This document shows positions 1 through 12,300 of a stretch of 64,000 bases of DNA, one piece after another. Under the pieces are notes generated by a model. It was not told the DNA's origin and searched no databases. It saw nothing but the letters and a program-made list of their open reading frames with translations. The first letter of the stretch is position 1, and each line of letters starts with the position of its first letter. The stretch is from assembly GCA_020650975.1 (NCBI GenBank), contig JAIPMN010005227.1, forward strand, positions 1 to 64,000, written 5' to 3'. Origin of the DNA: Apostichopus californicus. Its lineage: Eukaryota > Echinodermata > Holothuroidea > Aspidochirotida > Stichopodidae. Both the position numbers and the translations under genes were made by a program.

Positions 1-1035
1 CGTATGCTATAGTGTAATTCCATACATGTAGGAGAATACACTGAACCCAGACAATGTATTGATCATCGGTACGTAACCTAGGTATACGTGACGCAACACC
101 GTTCGACGTCAAACTATACTTCTCGATAACAAGAATTTACGCAGGTGCACAACATGAACTGATTTTGTGCTCATATGGAGGTTTTTTATGAAACTTCCTA
201 CATCTCCACATGGCGGGAAAACATACGTTACCGGTGAACTATTTGGTCATATAAATATCTGAAGCTAGCGTAGACGAGTCCACATTAGGAATTTAGCAGA
301 CGATAGGCCAGGATTTAGCAGAATAGTAGAACTGAATTTTATAATCAGGAACTGGCTCAAACCCTTTTAGTCGCCAACGGACACACTAAGCAATGTTATT
401 AATGATTCTATGGAGAAACGAACTGTGTAAAGCCCTAGTCTATATTGAAATATCTGACATTAAGTTGTTCTGATTTTATATGAAAATGCTATGGTTGTAA
501 ACGGATTTGTGAGAAGGGCAAATGTGTTATCGTATTCGACTCAGTATCCTTAGTGGAGGATTTTACGTTCCGGTGAGCGCAAAGTTCATTTTTCTTTCTT
601 TCTTCATGGGAAGAAGGCATATTAATAGCCTAATTGCAGTGTCTGAAGCTGAAAAATTGGAAATCAGCCAAATTTCGGATAAAGCCTAGGCCAGGATACA
701 GTATATGTACACTGGTCAACACTGTCTGATACCACATGTGCGAATTAAAGCTTAGGCTAAATAAGAAAGAATTACCAGACGATACCATAACACGGCCAGA
801 GTTGTTTTTCGATTCAATTAAATGTTTGTTGTGGAAATGAGAGATGACAGTTATCTCTAAGCTGTAAATAGCGAAAATATTATTCACAGTGAATTGTCTG
901 CTTAGGACACATCCTGACCCATGCACTAGGAATCATAGTAGGCATATCAGGTATACCTCCAAACTCATTGGATTGGGATCTCCCAAACACTTTTCAATTT
1001 TTTTTCAGGCTCTCTTCCTTAAAAAAATCAGGTCA
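1..1035. other. No gene recognised
   Basis: About 1 kb of AT-rich sequence. I see no convincing exon, repeat or terminal inverted repeat. Short open frames on both strands lack recognisable motifs. Confidence 0.5.
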
Positions 1036-1039
1036 ATAG

Positions 1040-1540
1040 AAGGTTACATTTTACTGCTATGGTGTGTTCAAACTCTCTGACCCGGACAAGGGCAAACCTG
1101 ATGCTGTCTTTGAGAAAGTTAGAACGCATTTTGAACGTAAGAAGAAATTCTGACTAAATCGTTTTCACCTGCATAACTATTAGCAGCAGCCACACGGAAC
1201 AACATATGATTTTGTCACTAGGTGTGATACACGCCAAAAATAATGTTAATTCACCGAGGAGGCTCTTCGGTCACCTCTGCATGTGAAAAGTTTCATATGT
1301 ACGTGTACGGAAAGGAATTCGTGGTCCCATCCGACACCAAGCCTCTAGAAATGATATACCTCAAAAATATTTTGGCTGCCCTAACAAGACTACAACCGAT
1401 GTTACTACGTCTTCAGGGTTATCAACTGCAGATAACATATAAGCCAGGGAAAGATATGTTATTGGCAGACGCGATGTCATATTTGAATCAACCACCTGGT
1501 CAACACGAAATGTCAGTCGCTGAAATCATTCTTTGATATC
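1040..1540 (+). mobile_element. Ty3/gypsy-type LTR retrotransposon fossil (gag and RNase H remnants)
   Basis: The stretch around 1080-1200 reads like a gag fragment (PDKGKPDAVFEKVRTHFE). The frame at about 1243-1535 resembles the RNase H end of gypsy pol, with YGKEFVVPSDTKPLEMIYLK, ITYKPGKDMLLADAMSYL and the usual Leu/Gln-rich link. Gag and RNase H lie next to each other, so most of the element is absent. No LTRs are seen. It is a broken fossil and probably old. Confidence 0.75.
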
Positions 1541-1961
1541 GCAGAAAAATTAGAAATTCAGGGTAGAAAGCACGAAGCTGAAAACTGCATTCTATTATAT
1601 AGTACAGCATTGCTTAATACTCACCCTTAGACCTCCGATATGGTTTCCATGATGACCTCCTTTCTTCGATCTTGGTCCTAAATGGGGCTTTGCTCTTCGG
1701 GTAATAGTGATTTTTATCTTAAGGCAGACGTAAAAAAAAACTTAATGAAATCATTTCCATGTCATAGTTAAGATAAATAACATTATTTTGAAACATTTAA
1801 TTAGGTAAGTAGCACATTGTGTGAACGTGATTTTGTTTCTAGCAACATTTTAGTAGTAAGTTGAGTCTCGTCTATCCGACATGCTCAGTGATGATGTACA
1901 GTGATGTACAAAAAAATACTCTTTAATAAAGCCTCGAAAATCCTAAGCTTAATGTTTCGGC

Positions 1962-2198
1962 TTATGTTTTTGCTTTGAAAATACTTGACAGTGTGTTGAA
2001 AGCACCGTTGGTTATACCAATTCTTCGGTTAATATCTTCTTCGGTCCTCAGCAAGCTTCCAACATATTTGCACTTCTTCCAACTTTCATTTCCTTTTGTT
2101 GTGATTGAAATCTCACTTTTTTTGCAATTGATTTTCAGATTCCTTCCAGTCAGTTTCTCAGAAACTCGTTTTTCAACATTTTTCAACAAGTGCAACAT
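1962..2198 (-). mobile_element. LINE reverse transcriptase C-terminal fragment
   Basis: A 78-codon minus-strand frame reads NLKINCKKSEI, then KYVGSLLRTEEDINRRIG, then AFNTLSSIFKAKT. This resembles the stretch after the catalytic domain in animal non-LTR endonuclease/reverse transcriptases, where a 'K..YLGS......I..RI......F..L' pattern is common. No catalytic motif or endonuclease is present, so it is a 5'-truncated remnant. The clade cannot be fixed by eye. Confidence 0.6.
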
Positions 2199-2649
2199 TT
2201 TACTGCACTTAAAATTGAAGAGAAACAGTTAATACATAATTTAACGAATGTAATTATGACTTTCCTTTGAGTTTAAAGGAGAATACCGTTTTCCAGTACG
2301 CTCTTTTCGACAGAAGTAACACGAATGCTTGAATCCCAAAAGTTCCCTCTTGTTTCGTGACGTAAGCATGCCACATATCGCATTTCAACAGAAAAAGTGT
2401 TGCCAATAACAATAATTAAAACTGCGCAAGCAAAAAGAAAAAGTGTATTGTGATAGATAACAAGTATGTTTTCGTTTACAATACATTTTAACAGGTTTTT
2501 ATAGTAGAAATCATATTTTCGAGTGTAAATATTTTCTGTTTTTTTAAATATCAATGGTTTTACAACAACCGCGCCGTTTACGATAACTAAGGCAATATCT
2601 ATAGTCACATTTTTCTTCCGAAACACTTTCCGGACTGAAAAAAAGATAA

Positions 2650-2860
2650 CATGGATGCAATTGGATTTGAGCCTGAATACACAGTGGAGGAGAAAACTAG
2701 ACCTAGAGCTTGCTAAGCAGATCGTATCCGTGACCGTAACTGGCAGTTACTCTGATGCTAGTACTGCCAACAGTTCTGTGATGGAGGGGCGGGCATGTTG
2801 CTTGTGTACGCTCGTGGAGACGGACAAGGAGAAGATCTGCTGCCAAAGTCTGTTCAGATA
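2650..2860 (+). pseudogene. P2X7-ballast-like protein remnant
   Basis: An ATG at 2651 opens MDAIGFEPEYTVEEK, which closely resembles the 'FEPEYT.EE' signature that precedes the cysteine-rich P2X7 ballast domain in many invertebrate proteins. That frame stops soon after, at a TAA near 2714. About 90 bases on, another frame shows RACCLCTLVETDKEKICCQ, which resembles the C-rich core (W C x C x x C x x M P T x x E x x C C). The two parts are in different frames with a stop between them, so this is a decayed gene on the TTAA element. It could be coincidental similarity, but two ballast motifs in the right order argue against that. Confidence 0.5.
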
Positions 2861-2912
2861 AAGTGCAACGTTGGCTAATAGTGCTTGTGTAACTGAAACA
2901 CCATAAATTACT

Positions 2913-3125
2913 CAGTTGTGTTAAGAACTCGTAGTTCGCAACTGAGTTTACAAGTAAACTTGTCGACTGTGTTCCCCGCACCGATGTAGTTCAACCACTT
3001 TTGCGCTAATTCTATTTTCTCTGAAGACCATTCCCCGTCAGGAATGACGTAATAGCGTGTTCCCTTCCCTGCTCTCTCCTTGTTTACACAACCAATGCTT
3101 GGCACTCCGTCATTTTGCACCAACT
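2913..3125 (-). pseudogene. THAP-like zinc-finger fragment
   Basis: The minus strand reads VPSIGCVNKERAGKGTRYYV, continues with IPDGEW, and then has AQKWLNYIGAGNTVDKFTC. Spacing and character match the THAP domain: N-terminal Cys, aromatic-x-x-Pro, then a Trp-containing helix and a later Cys. The second Cys and the final C-x2-H pair are not intact. The fragment runs opposite to the ballast-like remnant in the same TTAA element. THAP domains bind DNA and are part of several transposases. Confidence 0.45.
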
Positions 3126-3380
3126 TCTGAGCAATCTCCGAGAGCAAGTACACAATTCATATGCAGCAAGGGGAATTGTTTAACTTACGATGTGGTGTGC
3201 TGACGTCATTTTGAGGCGCCCTTGTTATTGACATTAACGTAATGACAACCAACACAGTAAGTGCGAAAACTAAAATTCCTTAAAATTCAGGGAAAGGTAC
3301 TAGTTATTTCATAGAGCGTGTAAGAATATCTTTCTATACTATGATGACACTGAAAAACAACAGGGTTTATTCTCCTTTAA

Positions 3381-6195
3381 TATCAGCAAATTCCTTTGCA
3401 CCTATTTTCACTATTTCCCATTTAATTATCTCACTTTCCTCATCAAATTATTTCCCCGACTTCAAGTACTTGACTTTACAAACTATAAAAATATACTTCT
3501 CTTTACAAAAAGGCACTTAATCATTAAACACACCATGTGCCCACAATTATTAGATAACCCTGGAAACATTAATAAATGTAATCATTATCACAACAGAGAA
3601 AAGGAAACATTGGTTACTTGAACAAAATACGATAAGCAGCAAGTATATCAAGTCAAGAATAAGCAACATTCAACTTATATTAAATCAAACCATGATGAGT
3701 GTTGTATTTATAGAATATGTTTATTGAATACATCACAAAACACCAAGATCAGAATATTATTATTTAAGGTCACGATCATATCTTTTAATTTTTCCATTTG
3801 CTTGTGGGCGATAAAAGTGAGCGCTTGCAATGTTGAATTCCACAGCTCTCTGAGCAAACTGAAATCTCTTTTTGAGGTAAATTTCTTAGGGTACAGTAAA
3901 TATGTTCTAGTTTTGCCCTAGTGGCGTTACAATGACTTTCCCGGAAACTGCCAGAATGAGCCAGAACTTTGTCATTACTATGACTTTCGCTATATTAGTA
4001 AATAACTTCTACAAACATACTGCAAAATTCTTCTCGAGGCACACGGTGTTTCCATATTTATAAATCAGTCAACGAGATTATGCAAGAAACATCCAGAGCA
4101 AAGCTGAACTGGCATAAGTGTTTGCGTCTTACACGTAAGCGACGAGAAGTTTAAAGCACGTCCAGAAGAACGTCATGACTCACGTTGCTGACTTTGTATT
4201 CAGAAGCCCTCCGATGTCTCGAAATATACACAGCCAAAATATTGTTTTGATTTTCTACAGCTGTCCAGTGTTAATAGACACTATCCTACGGCTATTCCGT
4301 ATTCGTATACATAATCAACGACCAGTTCAACAAGCTGATTGTGATTCGCCAGCGTCGGTGGAATAGAAGTTACACTCGTCGAAACTCATCTCGCAAAGAT
4401 ATCAAGGCTTCGCTTTGTAAAAGCAACTGGTTGCTTAAGTGAAAAATTGGTAACTGCATATTTATCACTTAATCCAAACACATATCATGAACAAATTACA
4501 CCTTCAATATTGTCTGTCCATAGGCCACTTATATAATTCTTGCCTTAATTAGTTAAGGGAGCAAATTTTACAAATTTGCCTCACAGTTCCATATAATGAC
4601 AAATGTTCTCCCCTGTAAGCGAACATACAACACAGACAGTTTGGGACAAAATTTAAGATATTTTTGATACCTCTGGTGTAATCTTATATTGATTGGTCTT
4701 CCTAAGTTGACATCACGTATTATGTGGTACAGTAGGTTGTCAGACTGTGTTGCACACTTTGTATGTCTTCAAATAAAATGTCCACATTACGTATTTACAA
4801 AATATTACTCATTTTCCACCTCTTGCAGTTCATAAGTATCTCAAACTCAATGTTCATTTACATGTAAGGGTAAACTCGAAAGTTTTTAAGCCACGTCATT
4901 ATCATGAACCGGGTAATACCATACAATACCATAAAATTAAAAGAGAAACTGCGCTGACCATCTGGCACTAACCATAGGTCTGTGCCCATTACTATTTTCT
5001 TTAATTATCTACCTAGAGTTAGTTAAACCATTTTTTGCACAAGACACATGCCGATGCTTCACTGTATCCTGTAGAATACTTAATTGTTTGCAGATATACT
5101 GCAAGTGTCCTACATCCAAAGGCGCATGAATGTTCCCCCAGGACCCCCCCCCCCCACTGTGGACTATGATATTTTCTATACTGAATTTATTTTTTTCAGG
5201 GGAAGTTACTCATAATATCCTTCTTGGAAATATATTGTTTTTGTATTGACCCATAGTAGCATACTTCGGAAAATGTTTGCATAGAAATTAGCTATACTCA
5301 GGAATGATCGAAGTGTAGAAATATCAGTAGATGAAGGTATACTTTAATTGCATCAACATTACTCTGAATTTGAGATATCCTTTAGTTAAAATCTGTGTGG
5401 CTTAGGAATGTAAGAGAATGTAAGTAAAACGTACACAAAGCTACAATAAACCCCACTCCTCTTTATTGCAGACAAACTCGCATAAACCATAAAGCCTTGG
5501 TGTTTTTTTAAGAATGTGAAGGACGTTGATGGTAAGCTGCTGCGAGTTCCAAGATGGAAGTTACTTTTGAACCACGAAGCTCCATGAGCAACTTTACGTT
5601 TGTACCTGGTATCACGATTGATTTGTTTGATTATCAATACAATACAAGTGTTGATATCGACGGTGTTCTGAAACTTGGCTAGTCAATGATGATGTATGCC
5701 AGTCTTTTGTTTATTCGATTCCTTGGATCGCTGCTCTCAAGACATTTAAACATTGCTACTTTCGTGATTTCAACAGTCTAACAATTTCTGATACTAACGT
5801 TAAACCTCTTTTGTTTCAATGACCGCTTAAAAACAAAATAATATCAATGATTAATAGCATTAACACTGGATTAGATGGCAGCATTGCTTAAGGAGAAACC
5901 GTCTTTGCTCGTACCCTATGGTTATTATACATCAGACTGAAAGTTTGCTTTCTCAGAAAGTTTGGTCATCATTTTGCCACAAGCCACCACTTGAGCCAAC
6001 GATAGCAACATGTATGTCATGTTCTTATCTTTGGCATGTGTGGCATTATGTCTTGGCGCTCTAGGTCTATGTTACTCTTCGGATATATCATATGTTTCCA
6101 ATGTAAGGTTTCTTGCAGTTACCATTTGCTTGTAGCATGGTTGAGTTAATAAAAAATAATCAAACAAAATATAGAAGGAGAGAAATATATATTAC
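3381..6195. other. No gene recognised (downstream of locus 1)
   Basis: AT-rich sequence with a poly-C run near 5142. If the minus-strand gene at 6.2-31.6 kb continues, its 3' exons should lie here or beyond the window. I could not find an exon of the expected phase (1 in) with matching motifs. Confidence 0.4.
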
Positions 6196-6310
6196 CTGTT
6201 TCTGAAGTCCTGTGTCCCTGGTAATGCTTAGGTACTGGGATATTAAGCGTCATCAGTGGTGGAATGTGAGTAGATTGCTGTTGGTTATCCACTACTTGAA
6301 ACGTTTCCAG
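6196..6310 (-). CDS. Locus 1, first exon of a possible third module
   Basis: 115 nt, phase 0 to 1, TTTAG acceptor, GTAATA donor. It reads LETFQVVDNQQQSTHIPPLM and ends HYQGHRTSET. The phase 0 to 1 pattern matches module exon 1, so a third module would be expected 3' of it. Its next exon was not found. Confidence 0.55.
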
Positions 6311-9300
6311 CTAAATTATCAATTAATTATTAAAGGGATACATTTAATTCACAAGGCGACGAATCCATAAGGAAATTAAAATTATGCGTTAGGAAATTAC
6401 TAGATTACGCATTTATTTTATTTCAGAAAAAACATTTCACACGATAATCTGGTATAGCAAGGGGGAACTACACCAACAACTGATTTGTCTAAAAACTCAA
6501 ATGTTCAAATGTCCTACATAATATTGGATTAGTTACACAGCTACAAAAAATAGATAATAGACATTTAATTTGGTTGTTTTGTTTGTCAGAATTTCACACT
6601 ATTATAGTCAGGTCACTACACCAGAGTTAATCAATTGTGAAGCTGAGACAATGTATCAATCGTTGTTATGACAAAACATACCTTGGTTGTTATACATAAA
6701 TCAATTTGATTATGTTCTGCTGCTTGCCAGAGAGATATTTTTACTTCAATATGTGGGCTCTCATCAAGTCTTTTCATAGCAAACTGGCATTTTGTCTGCC
6801 CTCCACTCAACTTTGAAGTTTCAATTTTCTGTTGAAAAAAAGTACACATATCCAACATCTTACCAACTTACAACCTTTAGATATAATGTACATGGCTTTG
6901 ATATATTTACCATTAATTATCAAGCTCAAGTGACAATTCATCATCACCAAAACTGTTTTTTAATAAGATGATAAATGAGCAGTACCTGAAACCAGTTACA
7001 AGTGCTGATATTCCTTTTTTACACTATAATTCAATCCAAGAAGCTGTTTTCAATTCAAATTGCTATCATCAAGGATGAAATAGGTAAAATTTTAGTGTTA
7101 AATTGTTATTTTTTAACAATAAAACTCTAACAATGTGTGCTCTGTATTTTCTTCTTTCATTGGCATTCAAGATAATAGTAATGCTCTATTTGGTTGATCT
7201 GCTGTTGTAATAATGTAAGTAAGACGTATTTCCTTAATGTTTCATGATTTAAAGTCATACAAATCATGTAAGTAACTAAAGAACTAATAGATACCTCTAT
7301 CCAGAACACTTCTATTAATAGTCAATAAACACAAGGACTTCCAAGGATGAAGTTAAAATTGAAATTTGACAAATCAAGATATGATAACATAAATATATGT
7401 ATATGTTATTCAACATAATAGCAAATATTACATCTCCTACTACATTTTGCCTACCGCTAAGAAAGCAGTCTTAACAGGGACAGTCCACATTGTATCTAAA
7501 TAAGCTATTTGCATTACCTAACAATATTTCCTACTAAATAAATTTCACTTAATTACTAGTGTACTGGAGTACACAATCACAATCGAGTATTCAGCTCTCA
7601 CAATACGGCTAAATTAGTTCGCACTTGCAGTTGCCCTCAACAGTTACTGAAATCAGTTTCAGCTTTATTATTATATGGAGAGCAGGCTATAATTAAACAT
7701 CTGCTAAACGTGTACATTAGTTGTTTGGCTTAAAAGTTAACAGATATTTGAAGATTTTACTTTCAACCTTTATTTTGTAAGAAGTTTTGTTGTGAAATTG
7801 ATGTAGCAATTCAAAGAAATGCCTTTGTTGCATGTTATGTGTGTTTGGTGGCAAAATAACATTTCATTATCCTTCAAAAGGATGCTGCCAAAACTTGCTG
7901 CCAAAACAATCTAATGATGTCGAACTTTAAAGATCATTTCTCAATAAAAACTGAATGCCGCATTGTAATATGAATAACTTCTAGTTGTCTGTTAAAGGCT
8001 AGTAGCATGAATCCATTTGCCCCAAATCATTCAAATAGTCAATTAAATGGGTTTTTAACATACCTTTTGTTTCTGCAAATTGTGCACCTTCCATTTCTTA
8101 TCATTCATTTTAATATCTGCCATAACTGGCTTTTTCCAGTTACGAATCAGGAATGTGGTTTCAGAATCCAACTTTGCCTTTGAATGCATTTTCTGTTCCT
8201 CCTCCAAAGCCTATTGAAAACAATGAAATTACAAATATAAATCAGATAGTCCAATACATTTAGGTTACCAACTGGCTTATCATACCCTAACATGGATTAA
8301 CCCAAAGGAAAATGAAAAACATGCATAAACTTGAATAAACGATTATCATAATACCAATGCTTTCATACTATTAAAAAAATTATGCAAAATCACCCACCTA
8401 TAACGAAGATGTCATTCTCAATTTATCTTGCTAAAACACTAATTTAAAGTCAATTCAATAGTTTCCTCTATGTCAAATGTTTAATTATCACGATAGTCTA
8501 ACCTATACGGTATCTTAACCTTAAAAAAGACACAACAACTATAGAGCTTTACATAAAGTGCGCTGTTCTGAAAATCACTAGCCAAGACATCCTTTTCAAT
8601 GGGAAATCCAGAAAATGCCTTAGAAAATAGCTTACACAATTGCATTACATTCTGGTAGAATAGAATTGTGAGGTGAACTTCTACAACGAAATTTACCCTT
8701 CACGTTATTCTTAATGGTAAAGTTTATCCAGTTGTTTCATATTGAGAAACATTTTAAACTTGCAGAGCCACAAGTTCCCACAATCGTCCTGTGCACTGAA
8801 AGATCAACGGTTGTTTAACCTTGTTTGAGTCGGGGATGACATTTTTATCATCGTATTTTTCATGAGGGGACATCAAAATGACAAATGATCCTATTGTGAC
8901 ATTTCCACTAGAAAAGATGTATAAGTTATGTTCCTCTGAGCTAATGCAGCTATCAGAAAACTTCTGTAGGCTGCTATTTAGCGATTTTCCAGCTGAAAAT
9001 GGAAAGGGGACATGGATGGGAAGTGGGTTGGCTAGGGGTTTATATGAAGAAAGCAAAATTAAAATTGAAATAAAATGGCATTTTTTAAGCATAAAATAGC
9101 AGAAGACTGGTTTTTTATTGAGAATCAATTTCACATTCAATGATTGCCTTCATAAAAACTTTAAGATTCACAACTTGCAAATAGTTTAGCTATAGTCCCG
9201 GATGAATTTTTTTGACAGACAAACAAAGCTTTTTCTAACATGATTTAACATACATATAAATACATTAAGTCAAACTCACTCCATTAGTCATACACCATGA

Positions 9301-12300
9301 ATGCAAACTGTGGCAAACAAAAGTACTTTCTATATTTCAAATGAATTAGAATCAACTTTTCCACAGTATGTGAAACTATCAGCGCAAATGTAGGCAACAC
9401 ATTATAGTACTTGTCTACATTGTTCATGTTAGTATCGTAGGACTTACATGCCTAAGGTAACAATTTAATCTACTGGGGGGGGGGGCATATTGGGGTATAA
9501 AATGTTCCTTTGTAGTCAACAATGATAGTTCTTTACTGCTGCTTCAGAGAGGAAATAAGCAAAGGTGTTACTTACTTTATAGATTATCTCTATAACTTTT
9601 CAGCAAACATTTTGAAGACACTATTATTGTTAACATGACAATGTCTTAAAAGCAAAGTTCACAGTATGCTAACAAACAGTCTCCACTACCCGCTAGAACA
9701 CTCTAGAATTGTATTGAATTTGTTATTTCTAGAAATTTAAACTTCAGAAACAACCATAGTTAGGTATCAATATGAAGCAAAAGACGAAAATATACCTACC
9801 TTCCAAGAAAACATACGATAGCTGTAATAGTATGATCGAGAACTCACCTTAAATACTGTGTCATTCTTAGGACACATCCATACAGTAAGAATGAGATCTT
9901 CATCAATATGAGAGAGCTTGTTAACATAGGGAACCACTGAGAAAACACCATCTGAAAGTAATTAGGTAATGCAACTTAAGTAAGATAGGTTTGGGCTCAA
10001 CTTTAAGAATAATGCTTACAAGCAGTGCATGATGACACCATAAAAAGTGGCCGTATCTGTAATCAAATGCTAGACATTTTGTATTATACATAACATTGAG
10101 GTTCAAACTGCAAATTTCTCACTGCACTACAATATGGTATATTCAAAAGGGGTTCATTTCTTACTTTACATCAGTGTTGAGACCTAGCTCTCAAGGTGAG
10201 ACGTGCCATAGTGTTACGTTGTGCTTGACATTTCCAAAAGATACAAAACAAGTTTTAATGTTGTTGAAAATATGAAATATGTGACCGCCATAGTCTCTTG
10301 TCATCTTTTCCCTTTCTCTTTTCTTGAAAGTGAATGTCGAGAAATTAAATCGCACTGCAATTCTATAACGCAAAAAGCAATTTCACGTGACGAATTAGTG
10401 ATAGTACATTAAGTCTTAAAATATTGGAATATGTAAGTTTGCTTTCATACAAGCGATTGATACAACATGGATCTATTTCTTGGATCAACTGCAGTGTTAC
10501 TTTAAGTTATTATTTGGTAGGCTTAGTAAACTGAATGCTCAACTTACAAAGCTGTTTAAATTTCTGATAAGTGTTATCCGCATACACAACATGAACACAC
10601 TCACCAATGGGAAGTATAGCTTGCAAGAGCTGGCTGCACATGGACTAAACTACTGAAAGTGTTTGACTACTTTCACTGACCACAAAAAATTAATTGTATA
10701 TACACTATGATTTTTGTCAATCTCTAAGCCACTGCTACATTTGCAATTAGAATATACTGTCATACTACTTAGCTCACAAATGCAGGCTGTACTTACTCTG
10801 GCAACAATTTGCTGACACAGCCTGCTCAACTAAGGTAGCCTTTTGTTCTTCTGTCATGTGTATGTCACAAATCTATTGAAAGAATCACAAAATAATACTA
10901 AGTGAAAACGAACTGATATTAAAAGTCACACAAGTCCATCCAGCTACAAATTTGAACTGAAGATACTTTTGTAGACGCAGTTTATACGACTCTTTTCTAT
11001 AATTTCATACGAAAGAAAGTCCATGATAATTTGTTTCTTTCATCCAAATTACAGCTACAGCAGTAGAGTTAAAACAATGCAGTTCATGACAATCATAAAT
11101 TCAGCAATAATTTGTGTATATGTATTGCAGGTTATGTGAATCTGCTAAATTATTAACGCTTTTGCTGAAACAGAACATATTCTTAAGTTTGAAATAATCT
11201 GTTATTACATTAATGCAATAGAATACGAAATCAGTGCCTTTTAGGTGTATATGATGGAAACCGTTTAATGTTGTACATGCAACTTGCTACTTAAAAGAGA
11301 GACCAACTAACGTTCAAATGTAGTATGTATTAGTGTATGTGTGCGTGGGTGTGGGTGTGCGTGTGCGTGCGTGTGTGTGTATGTATGTATGTATGATTAA
11401 AATGAGTGCCTTTTAGGTGTATATGATGGAAACCGTTTAATGTTGTACATGCAACTTGCTACTTAAAAGAGAGACCAACTAACGTTCAAATGTAGTATGT
11501 ATTAGTGTATGTGTGCGTGGGTGTGGGTGTGCGTGTGCGTGCGTGTGTGTGTATGTATGTATGTATGATTAAAATCAGTGCCTTTTAGGTGTATATGATG
11601 GAAACCGTTTAATGTTGTACATGCAACTTGCTACTTAAAAGAGAGACCAACTAACGTTCAAATGTAGTATGTATTAGTGTATGTATGCGTGTGTGTGTAT
11701 GTATGTATGTATGATTAAAATGGACACAATTGGTTCAAAAAATTTACTAAAACAAAGACAGTGCATTGATTACTTTTAAACGTAACCTGCTTATCATAAC
11801 GTGGGAAAAGTCAACACAATAAATATTAGTATAAACAATCTGTTCAAAACAATTACCACCCAGCATATATATAATTTGATTCTCTTAAGTTACTTGTTTT
11901 GATATGCAAACCGCTATTCACAGAATAAGGTTAAGCCCTTGGGCTATCAATTTTATTTATACTTGTATATCATACCTGTTTCTGTTACACATGCATCCAG
12001 TTGAAAATAATTTGGAACTAAACATAATCCAACAGATTCTTTAAGGTAGAGAGTGGTGATGGAGGGTAGTTGAATGGTGGTGGTTTAAATGGGGGGAAAG
12101 GTGTACACAATACCCTTTCCTTTCTATTATTGATATTCGGTGGGAGAAGTTTAACAAAGTTCTTCTTTTGAATGATTTGCACACGGAATACATATTTTTA
12201 TAACACTAATACAGCCCTTATATGGCTACTGTGCAAAACTCCAGAAACATAGCCTGGAGTATGGTATATCAACCAACAAGACATTTTGAAATAACCTACT

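Larger units (their letters stand above)
2277..3376. mobile_element. TTAA-flanked, Kolobok-like DNA transposon remnant (1.1 kb)
   Basis: The ends are inverted copies of AGGAGAATA, each next to TTAA (2273-2276 and 3377-3380). A TTAA target duplication is typical of the Kolobok and piggyBac superfamilies. Kolobok transposases are associated with THAP domains, and a THAP-like fragment lies inside on the minus strand. A P2X7-ballast-like remnant lies on the plus strand. The short TIR and small size indicate an internally deleted, decayed copy. No transposase catalytic region is recognisable. Confidence 0.6.

Noticed and set aside
2273-2626. 117-codon minus-strand frame with hydrophobic segments
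   Set aside because: It begins inside and ends at the terminal repeat of the TTAA element, and has no recognisable motif.
9470-9486. G-quadruplex-like or poly-G runs (also near 5142, 16160, 21207, 33520, 58155 and 62092)
   Set aside because: Isolated homopolymers without paired runs or gene context; common in this sequence.
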